DNA from: Pelomonas lactea
GTDB lineage: Bacteria > Pseudomonadota > Gammaproteobacteria > Burkholderiales > Burkholderiaceae_C
DNA: 64,000 nucleotides
Direction: 5' to 3'
Assembly: GCF_043555885.1 (NCBI RefSeq)
Contig: NZ_JBIGHX010000005.1
Location: 62,001 to 126,000 of the forward strand
How positions within the stretch are numbered: position 1 is the first letter of the stretch; every line of letters starts with the position of its first letter. This document shows positions 25,549 through 35,200 of this stretch, one piece after another. The position numbers and the translations under genes are program-made. The notes beneath the pieces are model-generated. The model had not been told where the DNA came from, did not search any database, and saw only the letters and a program-made list of their open reading frames with translations.

Positions 25549-27153
25549 ATGAACCCTCTTCCGCGAGCGCGCCCGGCCGCGCTGAGCCTGGCGGCGGCCG
25601 CCTCGACCCTGTTCGCTTCGGCGCCGGCGCTGGCGGCCTTCGGCGTCACCGATGCCGGCGGCGTGCTCACCGTCGACAGCGGTGCGGGGCTGGTGTTCAA
25701 GGTCAGCAAGACCAATGGCGACATCACGAGCATGAAGCTCAACGGTGGCGCCGAACTGCTGGGCCAGACCAAGGGCTCGCACATCAGTTCCGGCCTGTCG
25801 GCCATGCCCGGTTACAGCGTGTCGGGCAGCACGGCGCTGATCACCATCCCCACGTCCACGCTCACCCACTACCTCGCGGTGCGCAGTGGCGAGAACATCG
25901 TCTACATGGCCACCCACATCACGGCCGAGCCGTCGGTGGGGGAGCTGCGCTGGATCACGCGGCTGAACCGCAGCGTCTTCACGGGCGTGCCCACAGAGTC
26001 CAACCACACCGGCAACACCGGTGCCATCGAGAGCACCGACGTCGTCGCCATGAGCGACGGCACCACGCGCTCCAAGTACTACGGCAACCAGCGCGCCAAG
26101 GACCTGACGCTGCGCGGAGTCACCGGCAGCGGTGTCGGCGTCTTCATGGCCTACGGCAACCGCGAGTCGTCGTCGGGCGGCCCGTTCTTCCGCGACATCC
26201 AGTTCAAGACCGACACCGACGTCGAGGTCACGAACTACATGAACTCGGGCCACAACCAGACCGAGGCCTTTCGCATGGGCCTGCACGGGCCCTATGCGAT
26301 GGTCGTGACGACGGGCGCCACGCCGGCCGTGCCGGACATGGGCTGGATGTCCAGCCTCGGTCTCAACGGCTGGGTCGCCAGCGGCAGCCGCGGCAAGGTG
26401 GTGCTGAACGGCCTCACCGGCATGGACACGGCCTTCACGTACACGGTGGGTTTTGCCAACGGCACGGCGCAGTACTGGGGCACGGCCAGCAGCAGCGGTG
26501 CGGCCAGCGTCGCCGGCATGAAGCCGGGCAGCTACACGATGACCGTCTACAAGGGCGAGTTGGCGGTCCATTCGGAGCCGGTGACCGTCGGCAGCGGCGG
26601 CACGACGACGCTGAACACGCGCGCCATCACGGCCGACCCGTCATCGCAGCCCGTGCTGTGGCGCGTGGGCCAGTGGGACGGCACGCCGCTGGAGTTCCTG
26701 AACGGCCAGACGCTCAACGTGCGTCACCCGTCGGACTCGCGCAACCCGTCGTGGGGGCCGGTGACGTATGCCGTGGGCAGTGCGACCAACAAGTTCCCCG
26801 GCGCGATCTGGAAGGGCGTGAACGGCGACACCAAGATCACCTTCAACCTGACCAGCGCACAGCTGGCCGCGCGCACGGTGCGTGTCGGCATCTCGGCAGC
26901 CTATGCCAATGCACGGCCGCAGATCAGCGTGAACGGCTGGACGAGCAGCGTGCCGGCGGCGTCGACACAGCCCGACTCCCGCTCGCTGACCATCGGCACC
27001 TACCGCGGCAACAACACGGTGTTCACGTTCAGCGTGCCGGCCAGCGCCTTCGTGGCCGGTGCCAACACGCTGACGATCAACGTCGCGTCGGGCAGCGGCA
27101 GCACGGCCTACCTGAGCCCCGGCTTTGCGGTCGACGCCATCGACCTGTATTGA
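25549..27153 (+). CDS. PL4 rhamnogalacturonan endolyase
   Basis: The 534-residue secreted protein (signal peptide about 1-31) matches rhamnogalacturonan lyases of family PL4: an N-terminal catalytic beta-sandwich (FGVTDAGGVLTVDSGAGLVF), a central FN3-like domain (about 315-365) and a C-terminal CBM-like jelly roll (about 370-534, AIWKGVNGDTKITFNL). Likely catalytic residues are a Lys in the YYGNQRAKD region and His in NSGHNQTEAFRMG. It cleaves the alpha-1,4 bond between rhamnose and galacturonate in pectin RG-I by beta-elimination. GGAG precedes the ATG. It stands alone on the plus strand and converges on the halogenase cluster. Confidence 0.92.
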   Translation: MNPLPRARPAALSLAAAASTLFASAPALAAFGVTDAGGVLTVDSGAGLVFKVSKTNGDITSMKLNGGAELLGQTKGSHISSGLSAMPGYSVSGSTALITIPTSTLTHYLAVRSGENIVYMATHITAEPSVGELRWITRLNRSVFTGVPTESNHTGNTGAIESTDVVAMSDGTTRSKYYGNQRAKDLTLRGVTGSGVGVFMAYGNRESSSGGPFFRDIQFKTDTDVEVTNYMNSGHNQTEAFRMGLHGPYAMVVTTGATPAVPDMGWMSSLGLNGWVASGSRGKVVLNGLTGMDTAFTYTVGFANGTAQYWGTASSSGAASVAGMKPGSYTMTVYKGELAVHSEPVTVGSGGTTTLNTRAITADPSSQPVLWRVGQWDGTPLEFLNGQTLNVRHPSDSRNPSWGPVTYAVGSATNKFPGAIWKGVNGDTKITFNLTSAQLAARTVRVGISAAYANARPQISVNGWTSSVPAASTQPDSRSLTIGTYRGNNTVFTFSVPASAFVAGANTLTINVASGSGSTAYLSPGFAVDAIDLY

Positions 27154-27174
27154 GAGGGGCGCCCGCCGCCGGGC

Positions 27175-28719
27175 TCAGGCCCCCAGCGGCGTCGCGGCGA
27201 GCTGGGCCGTCGTCGCGCCGCGGTAAGGCGCGCACAGCTGCTCCACATAGGCCTGGTGCTGCGGCAGCGCGCTGAGCGTGCGCGTGATGCGGGTGTGGAT
27301 GTCGCCGAGGAAGTCGCGCAGCTCCTGGCGACCCATCTGGTCGGCCACCGGGTGGTAGCGCTGGGGCGTGATGCCCTGGCCCATCATGACCTGCACCCAG
27401 GAGATCTCGGCGAACAGCTCGTCGCTGGGGCGGAACACGCGCGCCGTCTCGCGGAACAGGTCGATGCGGTGGCGCAGCGAGGGCAGGATGTCCATCTCGC
27501 GCACGTGCTGCCACAGCGCCGAGTCGGTGCGCTCGTTGACGTGGTAATGCAGCACGATGAAGTCGCGGATGTGCTCCAGCTCGCGCTTGCTCTGGCGGTT
27601 GAACTCGTCGATGTCGGCCTGGCTGATGCCGCCGGCCGGGAACATCTGCATGAGCCGGATGGCCGAGCGCTGGATGAGGTGGATGCTGGTGGACTCCAGC
27701 GGCTCGACGAAGCCGCTGGCCAGGCCCACGGCGACGCAGTTGCGGTGCCAGACCTTGTCGCGCTGGCCGGGCAGGAACTTGATGATGCGTGGCGGGGTCA
27801 GCAGTTCACCCTCGACGTTCTGCTTCAGCACCTCGGGCGCATCGGCGTCGCTGAGTTCCTTGCTGCTGTAGACCAGCCCGTTGCCGACGCGGTGCTGCAG
27901 CGGAATGCGCCATTGCCAGCCGAACGGGTGGGCGATGGACCGCGTGTACGGCCAGGCCTCGCGCACCGAGGCCGTCTGCACGGCCACCGCGCGGTCGCAG
28001 GGCAGCCAGTACGACCAGTCCTCGTAGCCCACGCCCAGTGCCTCGCCCAGCAGCAGCGAGCGAAAACCGGTGCAGTCGATGAACAGGTCGCCGTCGATGC
28101 GGCTGCCGTCCTGCATCTGCAGCGCGGTGATGTCGCCGTCCCGTCCCTGGGGGCCGTCCATCAGCACGGCCGCGATCTTGCCTTCGATGCGCTGCACGCC
28201 GTGGGCCTCGCTCATCGCGCGCAGGTACTTGGCGTAGCGGCTGGCGTCGAGGTGGTACGCGTAGTTCATGCCGTTGCGCGGCAGGTGCGCGAAGCGGTTG
28301 CTGTACGCGGCCAGCGTCTCGAGGTTGTAGTCGGTGTAGCTGCGCGACAGACCTTCCTGGCGGCCCTTGAGCCAGAAGTGCTGGAAGCCGGCGCTCCAGT
28401 GGTCGTTGCCGGTGACGCCGAAGGAGTGGAAGTAGTTCTCGCCGACGTTCTTCCAGCCTTCGAAGTTGATGCCCAGCTTGAAGGTGGCGTTGGTGGCCGC
28501 CATGAACTCGGCCTCGTTGATGCCGAGCAGGTTGTGGAAGGTGTGCAGCGCGGGGATGGTGGCCTCGCCGACGCCGACGGTGCCGATCTCCTCGGACTCG
28601 ACGAGCTTGATGTCCAGCTGCTTGCCGAGCAACTTGCTCATCAGCGCGGCCATCATCCAGCCGGCGGTGCCGCCGCCGGCGATGACGACGCGGTTGAAGG
28701 GCTTCATGGTGGTGTTCAT
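27175..28719 (-). CDS. Flavin-dependent halogenase, tryptophan-halogenase family (copy 1)
   Basis: The 514-residue protein has the FAD-binding GGGTAGW (15-21), GVGEATIP, catalytic-type lysine K81 in ATFKLGINFEGW, and the diagnostic W-x-W-x-I-P motif as WQWRIP. It therefore has the residues needed to make and use hypohalous acid on an aromatic substrate. It is the last gene of a leftward set: receptor, halogenase 2, SapC, cupin, halogenase 1. Its ATG overlaps the cupin stop as ATGA. No flavin reductase is adjacent. The substrate is unknown; relatives beside TonB receptors in Xanthomonas and Caulobacterales also lack a known physiological substrate. Confidence 0.93.
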   Translation of the reverse strand: MNTTMKPFNRVVIAGGGTAGWMMAALMSKLLGKQLDIKLVESEEIGTVGVGEATIPALHTFHNLLGINEAEFMAATNATFKLGINFEGWKNVGENYFHSFGVTGNDHWSAGFQHFWLKGRQEGLSRSYTDYNLETLAAYSNRFAHLPRNGMNYAYHLDASRYAKYLRAMSEAHGVQRIEGKIAAVLMDGPQGRDGDITALQMQDGSRIDGDLFIDCTGFRSLLLGEALGVGYEDWSYWLPCDRAVAVQTASVREAWPYTRSIAHPFGWQWRIPLQHRVGNGLVYSSKELSDADAPEVLKQNVEGELLTPPRIIKFLPGQRDKVWHRNCVAVGLASGFVEPLESTSIHLIQRSAIRLMQMFPAGGISQADIDEFNRQSKRELEHIRDFIVLHYHVNERTDSALWQHVREMDILPSLRHRIDLFRETARVFRPSDELFAEISWVQVMMGQGITPQRYHPVADQMGRQELRDFLGDIHTRITRTLSALPQHQAYVEQLCAPYRGATTAQLAATPLGA

Positions 28720-29723
28720 CGCTTGAGCTGGTTCAGAAGTTGGGTGCGGGCCTGCCGGGACAGCGGCTCGTCGATGGGCCCCAGCAGGCCGCGGGCGGCC
28801 TCGGGGATGTGGTCCCAGGTGTGCGCGTCGGCGCCGAAGACGAAGTGCTGGAAGTGGTGCTGCCAGACGCGCTTTTCCTTCTCGGGCAGGTCGCGCAGCG
28901 TCATCAGCGCCAGCCGCAGCGTGGCCAGCGGCGAGTCGACGTGCTCGGGCGTCTGGCGCCACCAGGCGTTGATGAGCAGGTTGACCGGCGCCAGGCCTTC
29001 GACGTGGTGGAACCACATGCTGGGGATGAAGAGCGCGTCACCGGGCTCCAGCTCCACCGTCTCGCCGGCCTCCAGCGCCTGAGCGAAGCGCGGGAAGCGC
29101 TCGAGGTCGGGCCGGGCGAAGTCCACCAGGCTGACGGGCTGGCCGGCGGGTGTCGGGTCCAGCGGGCCCATGTAGAGGTTGTGGATCTGCTCGGGCGGGA
29201 ACAGCGTGAAGCGGCGCCGGCCGGCGGCGACGACGGCGAGGTTGTCGGGCAGGTCGTAGTGCGCGGCAATGCGGGTGCGGTTGCCCAGCCACAGGCTGAC
29301 CAGCGCATCGCGTTCGCCCAGGCCCATCACGTTGGCGTCCAGGAAGCCCGGCAGCACGGCGTCCACCGTCGTCGAGCCGACGTACAGCGCCGGCGGCTCG
29401 GGGTTGTGCGCCACGCCCAGCAAGCCGCTGAGCACCTGGTCCAGCGTCGCGCTGAAGCGCTGGAAGTTGAAGCCGGTGAGCGTGTCGTCGGCGTAGAAGA
29501 CGCGGCCCTGCGCCTCGGGCGCCAGCTGGAACAGGCCGACGCGCACGCCGTTGTACAGGCCCATCAGGTAGCGGGCCAGCGACTCGTCGGACTGGCGCGC
29601 CGCCTGCACGACGGGCCAGTGCGCGAAGCCGCCACGCACGACGTAGGGGCGGTCGGCGGTCAGCAGCTCGGCGGGGAGCTGTTGCGCGTCGAACGGGCCG
29701 GTCCAGGCGGGTACTGCTCGCAT
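28716..29723 (-). CDS. Cupin-like (JmjC-type) Fe(II)/2-oxoglutarate dioxygenase
   Basis: The 335-residue cytoplasmic protein has a cupin_8/JmjC-like core with the iron triad H155-x-D157 (AAHYDLPDN) and a distal His, H239 or H240 (MWFHHVEG). PPEQ and LEPGDALFIPS surround the jelly roll. Proteins of this type are hydroxylases of protein side chains or small molecules; close relatives in Caulobacter are labelled Pass1-related. It lies between SapC and halogenase 1, with an 11-bp gap to the former and an ATGA overlap with the latter. The target is unknown but likely shared with the halogenases. Confidence 0.85.
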   Translation of the reverse strand: MRAVPAWTGPFDAQQLPAELLTADRPYVVRGGFAHWPVVQAARQSDESLARYLMGLYNGVRVGLFQLAPEAQGRVFYADDTLTGFNFQRFSATLDQVLSGLLGVAHNPEPPALYVGSTTVDAVLPGFLDANVMGLGERDALVSLWLGNRTRIAAHYDLPDNLAVVAAGRRRFTLFPPEQIHNLYMGPLDPTPAGQPVSLVDFARPDLERFPRFAQALEAGETVELEPGDALFIPSMWFHHVEGLAPVNLLINAWWRQTPEHVDSPLATLRLALMTLRDLPEKEKRVWQHHFQHFVFGADAHTWDHIPEAARGLLGPIDEPLSRQARTQLLNQLKR

Positions 29724-29734
29724 GGCGGAGAGAT

Positions 29735-30442
29735 TCAGCGTTTGGTGGTTCGGTCCAGCAGCACCGGTAGCTGCGCCAGCGACGCGATCTGCATGTAGAT
29801 GGGCAGCAGGTGGCCTTCGCGCGCCAGCGCCTCCAGCGCGGCGCCGGGCAGCGCGGCCAGGCGCTCCTCGTGGATGGTGAACAGGCCCGACAGCCGGCCC
29901 TGCTCGCCGTCCGGCGTCTCGATGTCGATGACGAAGGGCTCGAGCAGCTGGTGGCGCGTCAGCGCCTCGATGAAGACGGGCAGGTGCTGGGCCTGCGCGT
30001 GCAGGTGCTCCATCAGCCGCACGACATGGTCGAGGTGGTCGCTGAAGCCGCCGTGCGGCATGAACAGCGCGGTGCCGACCTCGCCCTCCTCGGGCCGCAC
30101 GATGCGTGGGCTGTCCAGGTCGATGTGCAGCTGCAGGCTGTCGTCGGGCGCGCGGCCGATCAGGAAGGGGTCGCGCTGCATCGCCATCGGCATGACGGGG
30201 GCGTCCCAGCCCGTGTCGGTCAGGAACAGGTTCTGGCCTTCCTCCAGCCCGAACAGCGCGACGGGCTGGAAGCCGGCGTCGCCCTCGACAAGCTGGAAGA
30301 CGATGGGGAAATGCGCCTGCAACTGGCGGAACTCGGCCGGCAGCGCGAGGGCCGACTGGCGCGCGTCGCCGCGCGCGGCCGAGCGCTCGGTGTGCACGCG
30401 CAGGTGGCGGTGGGTGACGTTGTCGAGCAGGGCGGGTTTCAT
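29735..30442 (-). CDS. SapC-family protein
   Basis: The 235-residue protein matches the SapC family (PVALFGLEEGQNLFL, DPFLIG near the middle). It has no signal peptide or membrane segment. SapC was named from Campylobacter S-layer loci, but in sugar-receptor clusters of Proteobacteria it recurs with tryptophan halogenases and cupin proteins and has no assigned activity. It overlaps the halogenase 2 stop as ATGA, so dosage is coupled. Its role may be structural or as an accessory protein. Confidence 0.85.
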   Translation of the reverse strand: MKPALLDNVTHRHLRVHTERSAARGDARQSALALPAEFRQLQAHFPIVFQLVEGDAGFQPVALFGLEEGQNLFLTDTGWDAPVMPMAMQRDPFLIGRAPDDSLQLHIDLDSPRIVRPEEGEVGTALFMPHGGFSDHLDHVVRLMEHLHAQAQHLPVFIEALTRHQLLEPFVIDIETPDGEQGRLSGLFTIHEERLAALPGAALEALAREGHLLPIYMQIASLAQLPVLLDRTTKR

Positions 30443-31971
30443 GTCTCGGTTTTCTTGATGTGGTCGATCAGGCTGCGATGGCCTGGCAGGGCGGGCACGA
30501 AGCGGCGCGCCTGGCGGGCGGCCTCGTCGAAGCAGGCCTGGGCTGCCTGCAGTTTGGCGGGCGACAGGGGCTGCGTGTCAGGGCGGAAACCCATGCCGTA
30601 CAGCACGTACTGGTAGCTCGCAGACGGGAAGACCTCGTCGATGCGGCCGAAGTCGTGCCGCGCCGGCGCGCGCAGCCGCCATTGCGGCAGCAACTCGCGC
30701 AGGCGTTCGGGCCAGGTGGCCGGGTCGCGGTGGGCGCGCCAGTAGGGGCTGTCGTCGCGCTGGCTGAGCGCGTAGTGCAGCTTCAGGAAGTCGATGACGC
30801 GGGCCCAGCGGTAGCGGAAGTCTTCGTTGAAGCGGCGCGCGACGGCGGGCATGGCGGCGCGCGTCATCGGTAGTTCGTCGCACAGGCGCTGGGCCGACAG
30901 TTCCACCAGCGCCAGCGCCGAGGCCTCCAGCGGCTCGATGAAGCCGCTGGACAGGCCGATGGCGACGCAGTTGCGCACCCAGAACTGCTCGCGATAGCCG
31001 GGGTCGAAGCGCAGCGAGCGCGGCGCGGGCCGCTCGGCCGGGGCGCCGGTGGCGTCCAGGTAGGCCTGCAGCGCGGCGTGGGCCTCGTCGTCGCTGGCAT
31101 GGGCGCGCGAGTAGACGCAGCCGACGCCGCGCCGCGTGGGCAGGCCGATGTCCCAGATCCAGCCCTTGGCCCAGGCGGTGGCAACGGTGACCGGGGCCAG
31201 CGGCGCGTCGGGCGCGGCGTAGGGCACCTGCACGGGCAGCGCCGCGTCGTTGAACAGCACGTCGCGCTCGCTCTTCAGCGGTACGCCGAAATGCTGGCCG
31301 ATGAGGCGCGACGTCAGGCCGGAGCAGTCGATGAAGAGGTCGGCCGCCAGCGGGCCGTGCTCGCGGGTCTGCAACGCGGCGATGTCGCCGCTCTCGTGGC
31401 TGGTGACGGCGTCGACATGGTCGACGACATGGCGGACGCCGAGTTTCCGGATGGCGTGCTCGCGCAGCATCTGGCCGAACAGGCCGGCGTCGAAGTGGTA
31501 GGCGTAGTTGGCGACGGCGCCGAACTCGGGCGTTTGCACCTGCTTGGGCGCGCGGCCGGCCTCGCAGACCTGCACGGACGGGCTGGTGACGTCGGCGAAC
31601 GGCCGGCCGGGCTGGGTGGCCAGCCAGGCCTGCACGAGGTCGGCGTCGCCATGGCCCACCGGCAGCATGAAGGGGTGGTAGTAGCGGTCGCCGGCGTCGC
31701 CCGCGGCGCCGCGGGCCCAGCCGTCGAAGCGCGAGCCCTGCTTGAACGACACCTGGCAGCGGCGGATGAACTCGGACTCGGACAAGCCGATGCGGCGCAG
31801 CGTGTCGCGCATGGACGGCCACGTGCCTTCGCCGACGCCGATGGTCGGCACGTCGCTGGACTCGATCAGCGTGATGTGCAGGTCGGCATGCTCGGCGGCC
31901 AGCAGGCCGGCCGCCAGCCAGCCCGCCGAGCCACCGCCGAGTACCACCACTTCCCGAACTCGATCACTCAT
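30439..31971 (-). CDS. Flavin-dependent halogenase, tryptophan-halogenase family (copy 2)
   Basis: The 510-residue paralogue of the halogenase at 27175-28719 has GGGSAGW (12-18), GVGEGTWPSM, catalytic-type K77 in VSFKQGSRFDGW, and a variant signature W-I-W-D-I-G-L-P in place of W-x-W-x-I-P. The start was set at MSDRVRE (31971) because the FAD motif follows at once; the frame runs open to 32082 through the terminator. It is the first gene after the receptor's terminator and leads the SapC-cupin-halogenase series. The signature change places it in a different subgroup from copy 1, so the two may act on different positions or substrates. Confidence 0.9.
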   Translation of the reverse strand: MSDRVREVVVLGGGSAGWLAAGLLAAEHADLHITLIESSDVPTIGVGEGTWPSMRDTLRRIGLSESEFIRRCQVSFKQGSRFDGWARGAAGDAGDRYYHPFMLPVGHGDADLVQAWLATQPGRPFADVTSPSVQVCEAGRAPKQVQTPEFGAVANYAYHFDAGLFGQMLREHAIRKLGVRHVVDHVDAVTSHESGDIAALQTREHGPLAADLFIDCSGLTSRLIGQHFGVPLKSERDVLFNDAALPVQVPYAAPDAPLAPVTVATAWAKGWIWDIGLPTRRGVGCVYSRAHASDDEAHAALQAYLDATGAPAERPAPRSLRFDPGYREQFWVRNCVAIGLSSGFIEPLEASALALVELSAQRLCDELPMTRAAMPAVARRFNEDFRYRWARVIDFLKLHYALSQRDDSPYWRAHRDPATWPERLRELLPQWRLRAPARHDFGRIDEVFPSASYQYVLYGMGFRPDTQPLSPAKLQAAQACFDEAARQARRFVPALPGHRSLIDHIKKTET

Positions 31972-32052
31972 GTCAACTGCCAGCCTGTGTCCGTCGCCGC
32001 GGGACCGAACTGCGCGCCCGCGCCCAGCGGGGCGCGCCAGGCGAGGGGCCAA

Positions 32053-32080
32053 CAAAAAAAGCCGCTCGCGCGGCCTCGCC
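32053..32080 (-). terminator. Terminator between receptor and halogenase cluster
   Basis: On the minus strand GCCGC-GCGA-GCGGC (32074-32061) is followed by seven T (32060-32054). It separates the receptor (stop 32208) from halogenase 2 (start 31971). Confidence 0.85.
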
Positions 32081-32144
32081 AAATGGCGAACAAGGGCGGC
32101 ACCCAGAGCATGAGCACCGCCGAACCAGACTGTGCCTCAGAAGG

Positions 32145-32193
32145 AACCGGGCAGGGCACCCGGTTTTCCTGCAGGGCCGGTCGGAGCCGGCCC
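32145..32193 (-). other. Two hairpins in the receptor 3' region
   Basis: GGGCCGG/CCGGCCC (32174-32180 with 32187-32193) and AACCGGG/CCCGGTT (32145-32151 with 32159-32165) follow the receptor stop. They have no T-tract and may protect the receptor message upstream of the true terminator. Confidence 0.55.
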
Positions 32194-32207
32194 GGAGGCG
32201 TTCGGCG

Positions 32208-35200
32208 TCAGAACTTGTAGCGCGCGCCGAGCATGATGCGACGGCCCAGCTGCGTGACGGCACCGATCTGGTTCTCGTTGCGCAGGTGCGTGCGGGTGTA
32301 CTCGTCGGTGAAGTTGATCATCTCGAGTTGCAGCCGCAGGTTCTTCGTGTAGTTGTAGCCCACGCTCAGGTCGAACTGGCCGAAGGGCTCGACGTACAGC
32401 GGCTGCGCGCCTTCCGAGCCGCCGTAGTTGGCCGCCAGGAACTTGCCGCGCCAGTTGTAGGCGATCCGTGTCGAGAAGGTCTCGTTCTCGAAGAAGCCCA
32501 CCAGGTTGCCGGAGTTGCCCAGGCCCACCAGCACATCGGTCTGTGCGCCCGCCTTGGCGTTGTTGTAGTTCAGGTTGGACTTGACCTTCGTGTAGTTGGC
32601 CGAGACGCCGAAACCGGTGTTGCCGAAGATGTGCTGCGCGTTCAGCTCGATGCCGCTGAGCTTGCTGGTGCGCTGGTTGTTGATGTAGCTGCCGATCTTG
32701 AACATCAGCAACGGGTCGCTCGGTTGGGCGGTGATGCTGCCCAGCGAGGTGCCCGTGGTGCCGTTGACGCCCGGTGCGTTCGGGAAGTTCGTGAAGATGT
32801 ACTTGCGGATGCAGTCGGAGTCGGCGCCGCAGCCGCCGGTCGTCTGCGCCTGCTTGTACATCGCGTTGCCGATCGGGGTGTGCAGGTCGAACAGGCTGGT
32901 GCTGTTGATGACGGCTTCGTTGTAGTCCTTCAGCGACTTGCGGAAGTAGCTGGCCGCGACATAGCTGCTCTTGGCGTAGTAGTGCTCGGCCGAGAAGTCG
33001 AGGTTGCTGGACTTCAGCGGCTTCAGGTTGGGGTTGCCCACCGAGCCGGAGCCGCCGTCCACGCGGGCCAGCGGGTCCAGCTTCAGGCCGCCCTGGATGG
33101 CGTTCCAGCCCGGGCGGCCGATGGTCTGGCCGTAGCTGGCGCGCAGCTTGGTGTCGCTGGTGACGTCGGCGCTGAAGTCGATGGAGGGCAGGAAGTAGCC
33201 GTACTTGCCATCACGGCCCGAGGAGCGCGTGCCGTTGAAGCTGATGGGCACTTCGTTGTTGGCGACCCAGGCGACGGACACCGGGATCTTCTCGACGGAC
33301 GGCGAGCTCACCTTGGTGCGCTCGTAGCGGGCGCCGATGGCGACCTCCATCGGCACGCCCATCTCCCAGCCGAGGTTGTACTGGCCGAACACGGCCTGCG
33401 ACTTCTCCGTCGTGCGGAAGTCGTCCTGCCAGTCGAACGAGGCCTTCAGCAGCGTGTCCGAACCCAGCGTCTTGATGGCCGCGGCGCGCAGGTCTTCGAA
33501 GTTGAAATAGAAGAACTGGTTGAACAGGCGCGGGTCGCCGGCGCCGGGGATGTTCTGGAAGTACTTGCTGATCGAGTCGGCCTTCCAGATGTTGTCCGGC
33601 AGGCCGGCGGGGCCGCCGGCGGCGTTGTTGCCCCAGGTGTCGCGCTGCACGTTGGCGAAGGCCGAGCGGTTGCTCACGTCCGTCAGCGTCAGGCCGAAGT
33701 CCAGGCTGCTGTCGGCGTCGATCTTCCAGTTGCCCTTGGTCTGGATCTGGTTGATGCGGTTCTTCTGGTAGCTGTTGCCGAACACCGAGCCCTGCAGCTG
33801 CTGCGCGGCCGGGTCCAGCGTGGTGCCCTTGATCATCAGCACCGGGAACTTGTTGCTGAAGTCGACGGAGGTGTCGCCGCGGTTCATGGACGCGGTGCCC
33901 AGCGTGACGGACGTGCCCAGCGGGTCGTTGGCGCCGGAGGTGGCGGTGGAGTGGTGGGCGTCGAACTCGAAGTTCAGCGCGTCGTTGGCCTTCCACTTCA
34001 GGTTCAGGCCGATCTGCTGGTTCTTGTTCTTGGTCTGGATGCGCGAGGCACCCATGGCCAGGTCGGCATTGCCGGCGGGGATCTTCTCGCCGTAGATGAT
34101 GGGCGAGGCGGGCGAGCCGGTCTGGTATTCGCCGAACTGGCCGCCGTAGTTGAACCACGCTGAGATGTCGTTGCGGCGCTGGCGGAACTTCTGCTCCGAC
34201 ATGACGAAGTCCAGCGTGCCGATCAGGTCCTTGGTGGGCTTGTATTGCAGGACGAGCTGGCCGTTCAGGCGCTCACGGTGCACGCCGGTGAACGAGTAGT
34301 TCAGGTTCTGCGGCACGCTGTAGACGGAGCCAGCCACCGGGCGGTTCTTGATGTCGGCGGTGGGGGCCGGCGGCAGGCCGCCCCAGATGGCGTTGGCGCC
34401 GTCCCAGTTGTTGTCCTTGATGCCGTCGAAGGTCTTCCAGCCGCTGCTGACGTTGGCCTGCGAGTAGCCGGAGTCGCGCACCTGGTAGGTGCCCATCAGC
34501 GCGATGCCGAAGCTGCCGTCGTTGGTCTGCGTGCTGTAGATGCCGCTGACTTCGGGCGTCAGCTTCTTGCCCTGCTCTTCGCCGGGCAGGCGGCGGGCGG
34601 AGTCGTCGTTGACCAGCTTCACGCCCACCTGGGCGATGGTGTCGCGGGTGTCCAGCGGGCGCGGCGTGCGCACGTTGATGGTGGCGCCCATGCCGCCGGT
34701 GGGGCTGCTGGCGCGGCTGGTCTTGTAGACCTCGAGCGCGGCCACGCCGTCGGCGGCGAGGTTGGAGAAGTCGAACGAGCGCGAGGACGGCGCGCCGCCA
34801 TCCACGCTGGAGCCGGGCATCTGGCGGCCGTTGAGCAGCACCAGGTTGAAGTCGGGGCCCATGCCGCGCACGGTGATGCGGGTGCCTTCGCCGTTGGCAC
34901 GGTCGATGGACACGCCGGAGATGCGGCTCAGCGATTCAGCGAGGTTGGTGTCGGGGAACTTGCCGATGTCCTCGGCCACGATGCCGTCCACCAGGCCGGA
35001 GGACGAGCGCTTCAGGTTGACCGAGGTCTCCAGCGCGCGGCGGATGCCGGTGACGACCACCGTCTCCAGCTGCGTCGTGCTGGCCAGCGCCTGCGGCACG
35101 GAGGTGGTGGGCGTCGGGCCCGCGTTCGGGTTGCCGCCTTGCGCCATCGCGGCGGCGCCGGCAAACAGCAGGCCGCTGGCGGCAGCCAGGCTGGTGAGGC

